A DNA stretch of 64,000 bases from Planctomycetales bacterium 71-10 (GCA_001898385.1 MKTT01000108.1:22659-86658), one strand, 5' to 3'. Positions 35,255 through 44,734 are shown, numbered from the stretch's first letter. A program made the numbers and translations. The notes: a model not told the origin generated them from the sequence alone.

Positions 35255-35491
35255 TTGAAAAGCCGTCGATTGCTCGCGCCCGGCCTCGTCGCCTGCGCCT
35301 GCCACCTGGGCTGCTCCGAACCCCAGGCCCCGATCGCGACCGCCTCGGCCGACGCGAAGCCGGCCGCGCCGGCGGCACCGACCAAGGCCAAGGGGGGCCG
35401 GAGATCCAAGGCCCCCAAGCCCGCGCTCGGGGCCGGCGGATCGACCAAGGCCGAGACCAAGCCCTCCATGGGCATTCGGAACGATCTCTGA
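35255..35491 (+). CDS. Small predicted lipoprotein downstream of DUF1559
   Basis: The 78-residue product starts at a TTG with GGAGGA eight bases upstream. After MKSRRLLAPG comes a short hydrophobic segment with LVAC (lipid-attachment cysteine C14 best fits the lipobox; C20 in HLGC is the alternative). The rest is Ala-, Pro- and Lys-rich low-complexity sequence ending NDL. No function is known. The tight spacing to the second DUF1559 gene suggests co-transcription, so it may be anchored near those pseudopilin-like proteins. Confidence 0.6.
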   Translation: MKSRRLLAPGLVACACHLGCSEPQAPIATASADAKPAAPAAPTKAKGGRRSKAPKPALGAGGSTKAETKPSMGIRNDL

Positions 35492-35654
35492 GGCCCACCC
35501 GCGACGGGGCCGGCCGGCGCAAGACGCCCGGCCGGGCCGCTTCGCGCGCCGGCGCCTTCGCGCGCCCGGCTCTCCTTATCGGGGCCATGGCGGACCGCCG
35601 CCCGGGGCGTTATGCTTGGGGACGGAGTGGGGAGCCGGTCGGACCTCGGGAGCG

Positions 35655-36044
35655 ATGGGAGACGCCGTGGGCGCGATCGTCGTGCTGGCCGAGGACGAGC
35701 CCGACCTCCGGGCCGTCTACGCCGAATGCCTGCGACGCATGGGCTGCATCGTCTGGGAGGCCGCCGACGGCTCCGAGGCGTCGGAGCTGGTCCGCGCCCA
35801 CCGGCCGGACCTGCTGGTCCTGGACCACTGGATGCCCGTGCTGAACGGGCTTGAGGTGCTAGAACAGCTCCGCGACGCCCGCGAGGCCATCGGGCTGAAG
35901 GTGGTCATGCTCACCCATCAGCGCGACGCCGAGACCCGGCTCGAAGGCTTCGCGCTGGGGGTGGCGGCGTACTGGACGAAGGACCTCTCCCTCTCCGAGC
36001 TGGGCGATCGGGTCCGCGCGCTCCTGGAGCCGGCGTCGGCCTGA
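35655..36044 (+). CDS. Single-domain response regulator
   Basis: Stand-alone REC domain of 129 residues with no output domain. Acidic pocket residues are E13-D14 (LAEDEP), phosphoacceptor D57 (LLVLDHWMP), T87 (VMLTHQR) and K109 (YWTKDLS). The ATG at 35655 gives the shortest conserved form; an upstream TTG at 35616 would add 13 residues. As a CheY/Spo0F-like protein it must work by protein contact. No kinase is adjacent; the orphan kinase at 18.2-19.0 kb is 17 kb away and any pairing is speculative. Confidence 0.9.
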   Translation: MGDAVGAIVVLAEDEPDLRAVYAECLRRMGCIVWEAADGSEASELVRAHRPDLLVLDHWMPVLNGLEVLEQLRDAREAIGLKVVMLTHQRDAETRLEGFALGVAAYWTKDLSLSELGDRVRALLEPASA

Positions 36045-36093
36045 ACGTCCCCTCGCCCCCGGAATCGTCGCCCACGACCCCCTCGGATCCGTC

Positions 36094-37482
36094 ATGCCCG
36101 ACGCCCACCAGGACCGCCTGGACTACCTCTACGGCCGGCTGGACTACGAGCGCGTCGGGATGCCCAAGGGGCTCGCCGACCTCGGCCTCGGCCGCATGCG
36201 TCGCCTGATGCGCCGGCTGGGCGACCCCCAGGAGGGCCTGCGGATCGTCCACGTCGCCGGGACCAAGGGGAAGGGGTCGACGGCCGCGATGACGGCCGCG
36301 GCGCTCGCGGCCTCCGGGATCTCCACGGGGCTCTACACGTCGCCCCACCTGGAGCGGCTGGAGGAGCGGTACGTCGTCGACGGCAGGCCGATCGAGCCGG
36401 AGACGATGGCGGGCCTCGTCGACGAGGTCCGGGCGGCGGTGGGGGCGATGGAGGCCGACGACGGCCCGTCGCGGCGGGAGGGGGCGACCTTCTTCGAGAT
36501 CACCACCGCCATGGCCCTGCTCCACTTCGCCCGCGTCGGGGTCGGGGCCGTCGTGCTGGAGGTCGGCATGGGGGGGCGGCTGGACTCGACGAACGTCGTC
36601 CGCCCGCTGGTCGCCGTCGTCACCAGCATCGCGCTGGACCACACCCGCCAGCTCGGCGACACGCTGGGGGCGATCGCCGCGGAGAAGGCGGGGATCTTCA
36701 AGCGCGGGGTCCCGGCCGTGAGCGGCGTGCAGGAGGACGAGCCCCGCGCGGTCGTCCGGCGGGCGGCGGCGGCCCGGGGGATCCGACTGCGCGAGATCGA
36801 CGTCGACTTCCGCTGCGAGGAGCGTCGACCCGCGCCGCCGCTGGATCGGCCGACGCCGTCGCGGGCCGCCGTCCGCACCTGGCGGACCGACTGGGGCGTG
36901 CTGGACGTCCCCCTGCTCGGCCCGCACCAGGCGCACAACATGGCCGTCGCGCTGGCGGGCCTCGACGCGCTGGCCGAGGCCGACGCCTCGCTCGTCGTCA
37001 CGCGCGAGGCCGCCGCCCGCGGCTTCGCCGGCCTGGCCTGGCCGGCGCGGGTGGAGGTGATGGGGAGCCGGCCCTGGCTGGTCGTCGACGGGGCGCACAA
37101 CGTGGCCTCGGCCGCGGCGCTGGCCGAGACGCTGCGGGCCCACTTCCCCGACGTCCCGCGCACGCTGGTCTTCGGCACGACGCGGGACAAGGACCTGCCG
37201 GGTCAGCTCCGCGAGCTGCTCCCGCTGTTCCAACACCGAGTCGCGACCCGCTACCTGCACAACCCCCGGGCGGTGTCGCCCGCGGAGGTCGCCTCGGCGG
37301 CCGAGGCGATCGACGGCCGGCCGACCGTTGTGACGGACGACCCGGCCGGGGCCCTGACGGCGGCCCGCCGGCTGGCCGGGCCCGGCGGGCTCGTCTGCGT
37401 GACGGGGTCGTTGTTCCTGGCGGCCGAGACCCGGGCCGTCCTCCTGGGCCGTGAACCGGCCGCCGTCCGGCCCGCGACGTGA
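36094..37482 (+). CDS. folC: Folylpolyglutamate synthase / dihydrofolate synthase
   Basis: Mur-ligase-fold enzyme that adds glutamate to dihydropteroate and/or folates. The P-loop AGTKGKGS is at 55-62 after HVAG. Other landmarks are TSPHLERLEERYVVDG, FFEITTAMALLHFA, VLEVGMGGRLDSTNVV, SIALDHTRQLGDTLGAIAAEKAGIFK and the C-terminal VVDGAHNVASA. The 462-residue length is normal. The stop overlaps an upstream alternative start of the following DUF423 gene, so co-transcription is likely. Confidence 0.94.
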   Translation: MPDAHQDRLDYLYGRLDYERVGMPKGLADLGLGRMRRLMRRLGDPQEGLRIVHVAGTKGKGSTAAMTAAALAASGISTGLYTSPHLERLEERYVVDGRPIEPETMAGLVDEVRAAVGAMEADDGPSRREGATFFEITTAMALLHFARVGVGAVVLEVGMGGRLDSTNVVRPLVAVVTSIALDHTRQLGDTLGAIAAEKAGIFKRGVPAVSGVQEDEPRAVVRRAAAARGIRLREIDVDFRCEERRPAPPLDRPTPSRAAVRTWRTDWGVLDVPLLGPHQAHNMAVALAGLDALAEADASLVVTREAAARGFAGLAWPARVEVMGSRPWLVVDGAHNVASAAALAETLRAHFPDVPRTLVFGTTRDKDLPGQLRELLPLFQHRVATRYLHNPRAVSPAEVASAAEAIDGRPTVVTDDPAGALTAARRLAGPGGLVCVTGSLFLAAETRAVLLGREPAAVRPAT

Positions 37483-37511
37483 GACCGCAACGCAACGGAG
37501 ACTCGACCGAG

Positions 37512-37946
37512 ATGAACGATGGCTTCTGGCTGAGGGTGGGCGCCGTCTGGGGCTTCCTGGGCGTCGCGATCGGGGCCTTCGGCGCGCACGGGCTGAAGTC
37601 GCAGCTCGAAGCGGCCGGCAAGGCCGCCAGCTTCCAGACCGGCGTGGACTATCACATCTACATGGCCCTGGCGCTCGTGGCGGTGGGGATCCTCCAGGTC
37701 GTCGGCAGGTCGGGCCCCGCGCTCCAGCTCGCGGGCTGGATGTTCCTGGTCGGCGCGATCCTCTTTTCCGGTTCGATCTACGCCCTGTCCCTGACGAGCG
37801 TGAGGGGGATCTGGTGGGTCACGCCGACCGGCGGCCTGCTGATCCTCGTCGGCTGGGCGGCGCTGGCCGTCGCGGCCGGGACGGCGGGGAGGCCGGCGGT
37901 CGCGGATCGGCCCGAGGCGGCGGCGGTCGCGGCGGGATCCCACTAA
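37512..37946 (+). CDS. DUF423 family membrane protein
   Basis: Small integral membrane protein of unknown function (YgdD-like). The 144 residues have about four hydrophobic helices: 6-24, 46-62, 69-87 and 97-118. The family signature GAFGAHGLKSQL follows helix 1, and HIYMALALVAVG and GSIYALSL are also typical. The C-terminal ~20 residues are Ala-rich and variable. The ATG at 37512 was preferred to a GTG at 37479 that overlaps folC, because the family starts just before the first helix. Confidence 0.88.
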   Translation: MNDGFWLRVGAVWGFLGVAIGAFGAHGLKSQLEAAGKAASFQTGVDYHIYMALALVAVGILQVVGRSGPALQLAGWMFLVGAILFSGSIYALSLTSVRGIWWVTPTGGLLILVGWAALAVAAGTAGRPAVADRPEAAAVAAGSH

Positions 37947-37971
37947 AGCGAAAGGCGGGCGGACGGCGACC

Positions 37972-38571
37972 ATGAGCAGCTACATCATCTCCGTCACGGC
38001 GGCCGACCGCGTCGGCATCGTCTACTCGGTGACGGGCGCCCTGCTCGACCTGGGCGGCAACGTCCTGGAGTTGAGCCAGACGGTCATGCGCGGGTACTTC
38101 ACGATCATCCTGGAGGCCGAGTTCGCCTCCCCCCGCACCCGGGAGCAGATCATCGAGGCCGTCCACGAGCGCGGCAAGCGGTTCGACCTCCAGGTCCAGG
38201 TGACCGAGGTCAAGGACGGGCGCGAGCCGGCCCAGGCGGCGGCGGGCGAGCGGTTCATCCTCACGGTGCTCGGCGACGACAGCCCGGGGATCGTCCACAG
38301 CATCGCCGGGTCGCTGGCGGCGCACGGGGCGAACATCGTCGACCTGCACGCGCGGGTGGACGGCCAGCGGTTCTCGCTGGTGATGGAGGCGCTGATCCCC
38401 CACGACCTCACCCCCGCCGCGATCCGGTCGGAGCTGGAGCGGTACGGGAGGGCGCACAAGCTGGAGGCGTTCGTCCAGCACGAGGACATCTTCGCCGCGA
38501 CGACCGAGCCCAGCCCGGTGCGCATCGCCGCGGCGGCCCGCAGCCAAGGAGAGAGCCTTGCATCGCACTGA
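37972..38571 (+). CDS. Tandem ACT-domain regulatory protein
   Basis: Two ACT domains, about residues 3-76 (YIISVTAADRVGIVYSVTGALLDLGGNVLELSQ) and 92-165 (FILTVLGDDSPGIVHSIAGSLAAHGANIVDLHAR), followed by a variable tail. This is the GcvR/UPF0237-like arrangement, in which ACT domains bind amino acids or similar ligands; no enzyme domain is present. 199 residues. The end overlaps the UPF0210 gene by 14 bases. This ACT-UPF0210 pairing recurs in distant bacteria, suggesting the two proteins function together, though the reaction is unknown. Confidence 0.88.
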   Translation: MSSYIISVTAADRVGIVYSVTGALLDLGGNVLELSQTVMRGYFTIILEAEFASPRTREQIIEAVHERGKRFDLQVQVTEVKDGREPAQAAAGERFILTVLGDDSPGIVHSIAGSLAAHGANIVDLHARVDGQRFSLVMEALIPHDLTPAAIRSELERYGRAHKLEAFVQHEDIFAATTEPSPVRIAAAARSQGESLASH

Positions 38572-39934
38572 AGACGTCCTGGCGACGCTCAGCATGATCC
38601 GCCAGCACAAGCTGGACGTCCGCACGGTCACGATGGGGATCGACCTGGCGCCGTGCGCCTCGCCCGACGTCACGGTCCTGTGCGACCGGATCCGCTCGCG
38701 GCTGGTCCAGTACGCGGGCCGCCTGCGCGCCGTCTGCCGCGAGGTCGAGGGCCGCTACGGCATCCCGATCGTCAACCGCCGGATCGCCGTCAGCCCGGTC
38801 GGCCGCGTGGCCGCGGGGCACAAGACCGAGGGCCTGCTCGCCGTCGCGAAGACCCTGGACGCCGTGGCGGCCGAGGTCGAGGTCGACCTGGTCGGCGGCT
38901 TCACCGCCCTGGTCCAGAAGGGCTGGACCGAGAGCGAGCGCCGGCTGATCGCCGCGCTGCCGGAGGTGCTGTCGACGACGAAGCGGGTCTGCTCGTCGGT
39001 GAACGTGGGGTCGACCGCCGCCGGGATCAACATGGACGCCGTGGCGGCCCTGGGGCACGTCCTGAAGGAGACGGCCGAGCGGACGAAGGACCACGACGGG
39101 TTCGGCTGCGCCAAGATCGTGATCTTCGGCAACGCGACCAACGACAACCCGTTCATGGCCGGGGCGTTCCACGGCCAGGGCGAGACCGACTGCGTCATCA
39201 ACATCGGCGTGAGCGGCCCTGGGGTGGTCAAGGCGGCGGTGGAGGACCTGGTGGCCCACGCGCCCACGCGGCCGACGCTCGGCGACATCGCCGAGGAGAT
39301 CAAGAGCACGGCGTTCCGCGTCACCCGCGTCGGCGAGCTGATCGGCCGCGAGGTCGCCGCGCGGCTCGGGGTCGCGTTCGGGATCGTCGACCTCTCGCTG
39401 GCGCCGACGCCGCAGGTGGGCGACAGCGTGGGCGAGATCCTCCAGGCGATGGGCGTCTCGCGGCTGGGCGGCCCGGGGTCGACGGCGGCGCTCGCGCTGC
39501 TGAACGACGCGGTGAAGAAGGGGGGGAGCTTCGCCAGCTCCAGCGTAGGGGGCCTCTCCGGCGCGTTCGTCGCCGTGAGCGAGGACGCCGCGCTGGCCCG
39601 CGCGGTCGAGGCCGGCGACCTGACGCTCGCCAAGCTGGAGGCCATGACGGCCGTCTGCTCCGTGGGCCTGGACATGATCGCCGTCCCGGGCGACGTCGAC
39701 GCCGAGACGCTCTCGGCCCTGATCGCCGACGAGGTGGCCATCGGCGTCATCAACCACAAGACGACGGCCGTGCGCGTCATCCCCGTGCCGGGCAAGAAGG
39801 CCGGCGAGCGCGCCGTCTTCGGCGGCCTGTTCGGCGAGATGGACATCCTCCCCGTCCACGCCGCCGGCGGCTCCGCCGAGTTCGTCCGCCACGGCGGCCG
39901 GATCCCCGCCCCGCTCTCCAGCCTGCGGAACTGA
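38558..39934 (+). CDS. UPF0210 / DUF711 (PFL) family protein
   Basis: Conserved protein of unknown function, distantly related in fold to glycyl-radical (PFL-like) enzymes. The 458-residue protein has MHRTEDVLATLSMIRQHKLDVRTVTMGI, SPVGRVAAGH, FTALVQKGW, SSVNVGSTAAGINMDAV, NATNDNPFMAGAFHG, NIGVSGPGVV and C-terminal SVGLDMIAVPGD and INHKTTAVRVIPVPGKK. Start is TTG at 38558, inside the end of the ACT gene and preceded by AAGGAGAG. Overlap implies coupled translation. No activating enzyme is adjacent. Confidence 0.9.
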   Translation: MHRTEDVLATLSMIRQHKLDVRTVTMGIDLAPCASPDVTVLCDRIRSRLVQYAGRLRAVCREVEGRYGIPIVNRRIAVSPVGRVAAGHKTEGLLAVAKTLDAVAAEVEVDLVGGFTALVQKGWTESERRLIAALPEVLSTTKRVCSSVNVGSTAAGINMDAVAALGHVLKETAERTKDHDGFGCAKIVIFGNATNDNPFMAGAFHGQGETDCVINIGVSGPGVVKAAVEDLVAHAPTRPTLGDIAEEIKSTAFRVTRVGELIGREVAARLGVAFGIVDLSLAPTPQVGDSVGEILQAMGVSRLGGPGSTAALALLNDAVKKGGSFASSSVGGLSGAFVAVSEDAALARAVEAGDLTLAKLEAMTAVCSVGLDMIAVPGDVDAETLSALIADEVAIGVINHKTTAVRVIPVPGKKAGERAVFGGLFGEMDILPVHAAGGSAEFVRHGGRIPAPLSSLRN

Positions 39935-40036
39935 CCGCCCGGCCCGGCCGGCATCGGATCTGCTTGTCCAGGGTGGGATCGTTCACGTCGAATCGCCGGA
40001 CGCATCGCGGCGTCCCGGCACGATGGAGTCAGACCG

Positions 40037-43000
40037 ATGCCGGATGACGACGGGCTGTGGTACAAGGACGCGATCATCTACGAGGCCCACGTCCGGGCCT
40101 TCCACGACAGCAACGGCGACGGCATCGGCGACTTCCGCGGCCTGACGCTCAAGCTCCCCTACTTGCGCGACCTGGGGATCACGGCGATCTGGCTCCTGCC
40201 GTTCTACCCGTCCCCCCTGCGCGACGACGGCTACGACATCGCCGACTACACGTCCGTCAACAAGTCGTACGGCCGGCTCGCCGACTTCCGCGAGTTCCTG
40301 GACTCGGCCCACGAACTCGGATTGAAGGTCATCACGGAACTGGTCCTAAACCACACTTCGGACCAGCATCCCTGGTTCCAGCGCGCCCGCAACGCGCCGG
40401 CGGGGAGCCCCGAGCGCGACTTCTACGTCTGGAGCGACGGCCCGGAGAAATACGCCGACGCGCGCATCATCTTCAAGGATTTCGAGCCATCGAACTGGAC
40501 GTGGGATCCGGTCGCGGACGCCTACTACTGGCATCGCTTCTATTCCCACCAGCCCGACCTGAACTACGACAACCCGGCCGTCTGGGAGGCCGTCTTCCCG
40601 CTCCTGGACTTCTGGTTCAGCATGGGGATCGACGGCCTTCGGCTGGACGCGATCCCCTACCTTTATGAGCGCGAGGGGACCAACTGCGAGAACCTCCCCG
40701 AGACGCACGCGTTCCTCAAGGCGCTGCGGAAGCGGCTCGACGAGAAGTTCCCGTCGCCGCCGCGGATGTTCCTCGCCGAGGCCAACCAGTGGCCCGAGGA
40801 CGCCGTGGCGTACTTCGGCGACGGCGACGAGTGCCACATGGCGTTCCACTTCCCGGTCATGCCCCGCCTGTACATGGCGCTGCACCAGGAGGACCGCTAC
40901 CCGATCCTCGACATCCTCGCCCAGACGCCGGCCATCCCGGACAACTGCCAGTGGTGCATGTTCCTCCGGAACCACGACGAGCTGACGCTGGAGATGGTGA
41001 CGGACGAGGAGCGCGACGTCATGTATCGCGCCTACGCCCACGACCCCGAGGCCCGCATCAACCTGGGGATCCGGCACCGCCTGGCGCCGCTGCTGGAGAA
41101 CGACCGCCGCCGCATCGAGCTGATGACGGCCCTGCTGTTCTCGCTCCCCGGGACGCCGGTCCTGTACTACGGCGACGAGATCGGGATGGGGGACAACATC
41201 TACCTCGGCGACCGCAACGGCGTGCGCACGCCGATGCAATGGTCGCCCGACCGCAACGCCGGCTTCTCGACCTGCAACCCCCAGAAGCTCTACTTCCCGG
41301 TCGTCACCGACCCCGAGTACCACTACGAGGCGATCAACGTCGAGGCTCAGCAGCAGAACCCCAGCTCGCTCCTGTGGTGGGTCAAGCGGATGATCGCCCT
41401 GCGCAAGGGGCACCGCGCCTTCGGGCGGGGGACGATCGAGTTCCTGCGGCCGGAGAACTCGCGGATCCTCGCGTTCGTGCGGCGGCTGGGCGACGAGTCG
41501 ATCCTGGTCGTGGCGAACCTCTCGCGATTCATGCAGTACGTCGACCTGGACCTGCGGGAGTACCAGGGGGCCGCGCTGGAGGAGATGGCGGGCCACACGC
41601 TGATGCCGCCGATCGACGACCGCCCGTATCGGCTGACGCTCTCGCCCTACGGGTTCTTCTGGTTCCTCGTCAAGCCGGCCGACTCGGGGGCTGCGGCCGT
41701 CGACGGCGAGCCGATGCGGATCGCCGACCTGCCCGTCGTGACGGTCTCCCACGACTGGCGCGCGGAACTCGCGCGCGTGGAGTCGGAGCGGCTGGACCCG
41801 ATCCTCCCGGCCTTCCTGGCGCGCCGGCGGCCGGCGGGGCTCCCTCGCGTGGTCGGCGTGGACGTGACGCGGTCGTTCTCCGACCCGCTGGGCGAGGACG
41901 ACGTCCGGTGGCTGGTGGTCCGCGCCGACCTGGAGACGGACGATTCCGAGGCCGACCTCCTCCCCCTGACCCTCGTGCCCGAGGACGAGGTCCCGCGGCT
42001 CCTCGACTCCGGCCCCGCGAGCCTCCTCGCCCGCGCCGAGGGCGCCCAGCGCGGGGTCCTCTGCGACGCCCTGGCCGTCCCTTCGTGCGGGGCCGAGCTG
42101 GTCGAGGCGATCCGGTCCGGCCTGACCGCGCCCCTCTCCGACGGCGAGCTGGTCGGCGTCCCCCTGAAGGGGCTGGACGAGCTGGACCTGGGCGACGCCC
42201 CGCTCGTCCCGACCAACCTCGTCCGCAGCGAGCGGTTCAACACCACGCTCGTCTTCGACGAACGGCTGACGCTCAAGACGTTCCGGACGGTCGAGGCCGA
42301 GATCAACCCCGATTTCGAGATGCGGTCGTTCCTGGCCGCACGGCAGGACTCGATGATCGTCGCGCCCGTCCTGGGGTATATCGAGTACCGACGGTCTCAC
42401 GGCGTCCCCGTCACCGTCGCGGTCCTCAACCAGTTCATCCCGAACCAGGGGACGGCCTGGGCCCTGACCCTCAACCACCTGAGCCAGTATTACGAGCGCG
42501 TCGCGGCCGGCCTGCACCGTCGGGCCGAGCCCGAAGCCCCGGCCGACGCCGAGGCGGCCGAGGACATGACCTCCGAGGCTATGATGGCGGTCTTCGACGT
42601 CCACGCCCGCCGCCTGGGCGTGCAGACGGCCCGGATGCACCGGACCCTGGCCTCCGCGCGGGGCGAATCCGAGTTCCGCCCGGAGACGTTCGGCAGGCTG
42701 TACCAGCGCTCGCTCTACCAGTCGATGCGCAACCTGACCCACCACGTCCTCACCCGGCTGGCGTCCGTCGCGCCACGGCTGCCGGAACCCGCCGCCGCCG
42801 AGGCCGCCCGGCTCCTCGGCCTGCGCGACGCGCTCCTCGGCCGGTTCCAGAAGGTGGCCGACAAGTCCTACGGCGGCTCGCGGATCCGCATCCACGGCGA
42901 TTATGAGCTGGACCAGATCCTCTACACCGGCACCGACTTCGTCATCTACGACTTCGAGGGCGACGCCGACGACTCCTCGGGCGAGCGCCGGGTCAAGCGC

Positions 43001-43375
43001 TCGCCGCTGCGCGACGTCGCCACCATGATCCGCTCGCTCGACCAGGCCGCCCACGCCGTCCTCTACGACCTGGAAGACAAGCAGGCCCGACCCCCCGGGA
43101 TGGTCCGCGAGGACGACCGCGCGGAGCTGGAGCCCTGGGCGCGCCGCTGGCACGCGCGGGCCTCGCAGCAGTTCGTCGACGCCTACCTCGACGCCATGGA
43201 CGTCCCCGGCCCGCTGCCGCCAGACCGCCGCGACGTCGAGGCCCTGCTGCGGATCTTCCTCCTCGAACGGGCCCTGGACGACGTGGGCCGCGACCTGGCC
43301 CGCCGCCCCGCCTGGGTCCTCGGCCCGATCCGGGCCCTGCTTCGCGAGCTGGAGCCGCCGACGTACGGCGACTGA
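40037..43375 (+). CDS. treS: Trehalose synthase fused to maltokinase (TreS-Mak)
   Basis: Bifunctional 1,112-residue enzyme. The N-terminal ~560 residues are a GH13 trehalose synthase/amylase (YKDAIIYEAHVRAFHDSNGDGIGDFRG), with the catalytic nucleophile in IDGLRLDAIPYL near 205, the acid/base Glu in FLAEANQWPEDAV near 249 and the third Asp in FLRNHDELTLEM near 313; it interconverts maltose and trehalose. After a linker, the C-terminal half is a kinase-like maltokinase with FNTTLVFDERLTLKTFRTVEAEINPD (ATP lysine) and RIHGDYELDQILYTG ... YDFEGD as catalytic loop and metal Asp; it makes maltose-1-phosphate. GlgE, which would use that product, is not in the window. Confidence 0.94.
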   Translation: MPDDDGLWYKDAIIYEAHVRAFHDSNGDGIGDFRGLTLKLPYLRDLGITAIWLLPFYPSPLRDDGYDIADYTSVNKSYGRLADFREFLDSAHELGLKVITELVLNHTSDQHPWFQRARNAPAGSPERDFYVWSDGPEKYADARIIFKDFEPSNWTWDPVADAYYWHRFYSHQPDLNYDNPAVWEAVFPLLDFWFSMGIDGLRLDAIPYLYEREGTNCENLPETHAFLKALRKRLDEKFPSPPRMFLAEANQWPEDAVAYFGDGDECHMAFHFPVMPRLYMALHQEDRYPILDILAQTPAIPDNCQWCMFLRNHDELTLEMVTDEERDVMYRAYAHDPEARINLGIRHRLAPLLENDRRRIELMTALLFSLPGTPVLYYGDEIGMGDNIYLGDRNGVRTPMQWSPDRNAGFSTCNPQKLYFPVVTDPEYHYEAINVEAQQQNPSSLLWWVKRMIALRKGHRAFGRGTIEFLRPENSRILAFVRRLGDESILVVANLSRFMQYVDLDLREYQGAALEEMAGHTLMPPIDDRPYRLTLSPYGFFWFLVKPADSGAAAVDGEPMRIADLPVVTVSHDWRAELARVESERLDPILPAFLARRRPAGLPRVVGVDVTRSFSDPLGEDDVRWLVVRADLETDDSEADLLPLTLVPEDEVPRLLDSGPASLLARAEGAQRGVLCDALAVPSCGAELVEAIRSGLTAPLSDGELVGVPLKGLDELDLGDAPLVPTNLVRSERFNTTLVFDERLTLKTFRTVEAEINPDFEMRSFLAARQDSMIVAPVLGYIEYRRSHGVPVTVAVLNQFIPNQGTAWALTLNHLSQYYERVAAGLHRRAEPEAPADAEAAEDMTSEAMMAVFDVHARRLGVQTARMHRTLASARGESEFRPETFGRLYQRSLYQSMRNLTHHVLTRLASVAPRLPEPAAAEAARLLGLRDALLGRFQKVADKSYGGSRIRIHGDYELDQILYTGTDFVIYDFEGDADDSSGERRVKRSPLRDVATMIRSLDQAAHAVLYDLEDKQARPPGMVREDDRAELEPWARRWHARASQQFVDAYLDAMDVPGPLPPDRRDVEALLRIFLLERALDDVGRDLARRPAWVLGPIRALLRELEPPTYGD

Positions 43376-43522
43376 CGCCCGGACGTCGTGAGGTTTTTTT
43401 CATGAATCCTTGGCGTCCCGCCCCCGATTCGGATAAAGTCCCATCCGATGCGCCGGAGGAGGCTGGGGTCGTGCGCCCGGCTCCCGGCGGCGATGGGGGT
43501 CGAATCGACGGGGGGTGAGGAC

Positions 43523-44734
43523 ATGCTCGCGCGGTTATTGCTGGTGGTGCCGTTCGCGGCGGCGGTCGCGATCGGCTGCGGCGGGGGCGAGGGCGGGGGC
43601 GGGGGCGACGAAGTCCTGGTCCAGGACTTCAACGGGATCACCGTGGAGACACGGACGGTCCACAACCCCGACGGCACCACGTCGTTGGTCACCACGTCTC
43701 GCGAGACGCCGAAGGAGCCGTACACGTCGCCTGACGGCAACTACCGCGTCGCTTTCCCGACGCCGCCGAAGGTCTCCGAGCAGAAGCAGGCCACGCCCGT
43801 CGGCGAGCAAACGCTGCACAACGCCGTGCTCGTCCAGGGCCGCAAGACCTGGATGGTCGGTTGGGCTGCGATGCCGGCGGAGATGCTCCGGGGCAAGCCC
43901 GCGGACGAGATGTTCGACCGGGCCCTCGACACCTCGATGAACGCCCAGGGCTGGGTCGTCCTCCAGTCGAACGGGACGCAGATCGGCCCCCACCCGGCGC
44001 GCGACGTCAAGTTCGAGGCCAGGTCGGTCGACGGCGGCACGCCGGGCCTGGGATGGGAGCGGATGGCGCTGATCGGCGACCGGCTCTATCAGGTCATGGC
44101 CATCGCGCCCAAGGAGGCGGGCGACGGGACGTCGCAGTCGCAGTTCATCCATTCGTTCGAGTTGGTCTCGGACGTGCCCCCCCTCGCCCCACCCGAGCCG
44201 AAGCCGGCCGAGCCCAAGCCGGAGGCCACGGCCGCGCCGATCGTCGATCCGACGCTGGTGCAGGCCGTCTGGGTCGACGAGGCCCAGGACAAGGTCGGCG
44301 AGAACGGCCCCGACGGCCGGAACGACGACCACGTCCGGATCGACGTCAAGCTCCCGAACGACACTCGCGTGGACCACCTCGTCCTGACCCGGCACAATGC
44401 GGAGGACCGCTGGGATTCCCGTTCGGGGGGGCCGCCGTTCGCCGTGTATCGCGGGGAGGAGTTGATCGTCCCCGGCCATGCCGAGACCCTGGGCGTCCTC
44501 TCGGGCGACGTCTCGTTCGACGCGTACCTCTCGCCGCTGACGCCGATGGAGGGCGGGGCGAAGCTGGATGTCGTGCTGGACCTGACGATCGGCGGCGAGC
44601 CGCACACGATCCGAGGCACCTGCACCAAGCCCGGCGGCCCGGTCGCCGCTCCGGCCCCCGCGTCGGCCCCGGCCGCGCCGAAGGGCTTCTCGCGCATCCC
44701 CCCCGGACGACGAGGGTCGGCCCGCCGCCGGTGA
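43523..44734 (+). CDS. Hypothetical lipoprotein
   Basis: Surface or periplasmic lipoprotein of unknown function. The ATG at 43523 follows GGGGGTGAGG and gives a lipoprotein signal (LLLVVPFAAAVAIGC, lipidated C19) and a glycine-rich spacer. Residues ~60-210 form a compact region (YTSPDGNYRVAFPTPPKVSE ... FIHSFELVSD) resembling exported stress or lipid-binding domains of planctomycetes. A Pro/Lys/Glu linker leads to a C-terminal domain with DDHVRIDVKLPNDTRVDHLVL. The frame upstream to 43448 is not conserved. 403 residues. It is convergent with the DUF1501 gene. Confidence 0.75.
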   Translation: MLARLLLVVPFAAAVAIGCGGGEGGGGGDEVLVQDFNGITVETRTVHNPDGTTSLVTTSRETPKEPYTSPDGNYRVAFPTPPKVSEQKQATPVGEQTLHNAVLVQGRKTWMVGWAAMPAEMLRGKPADEMFDRALDTSMNAQGWVVLQSNGTQIGPHPARDVKFEARSVDGGTPGLGWERMALIGDRLYQVMAIAPKEAGDGTSQSQFIHSFELVSDVPPLAPPEPKPAEPKPEATAAPIVDPTLVQAVWVDEAQDKVGENGPDGRNDDHVRIDVKLPNDTRVDHLVLTRHNAEDRWDSRSGGPPFAVYRGEELIVPGHAETLGVLSGDVSFDAYLSPLTPMEGGAKLDVVLDLTIGGEPHTIRGTCTKPGGPVAAPAPASAPAAPKGFSRIPPGRRGSARRR

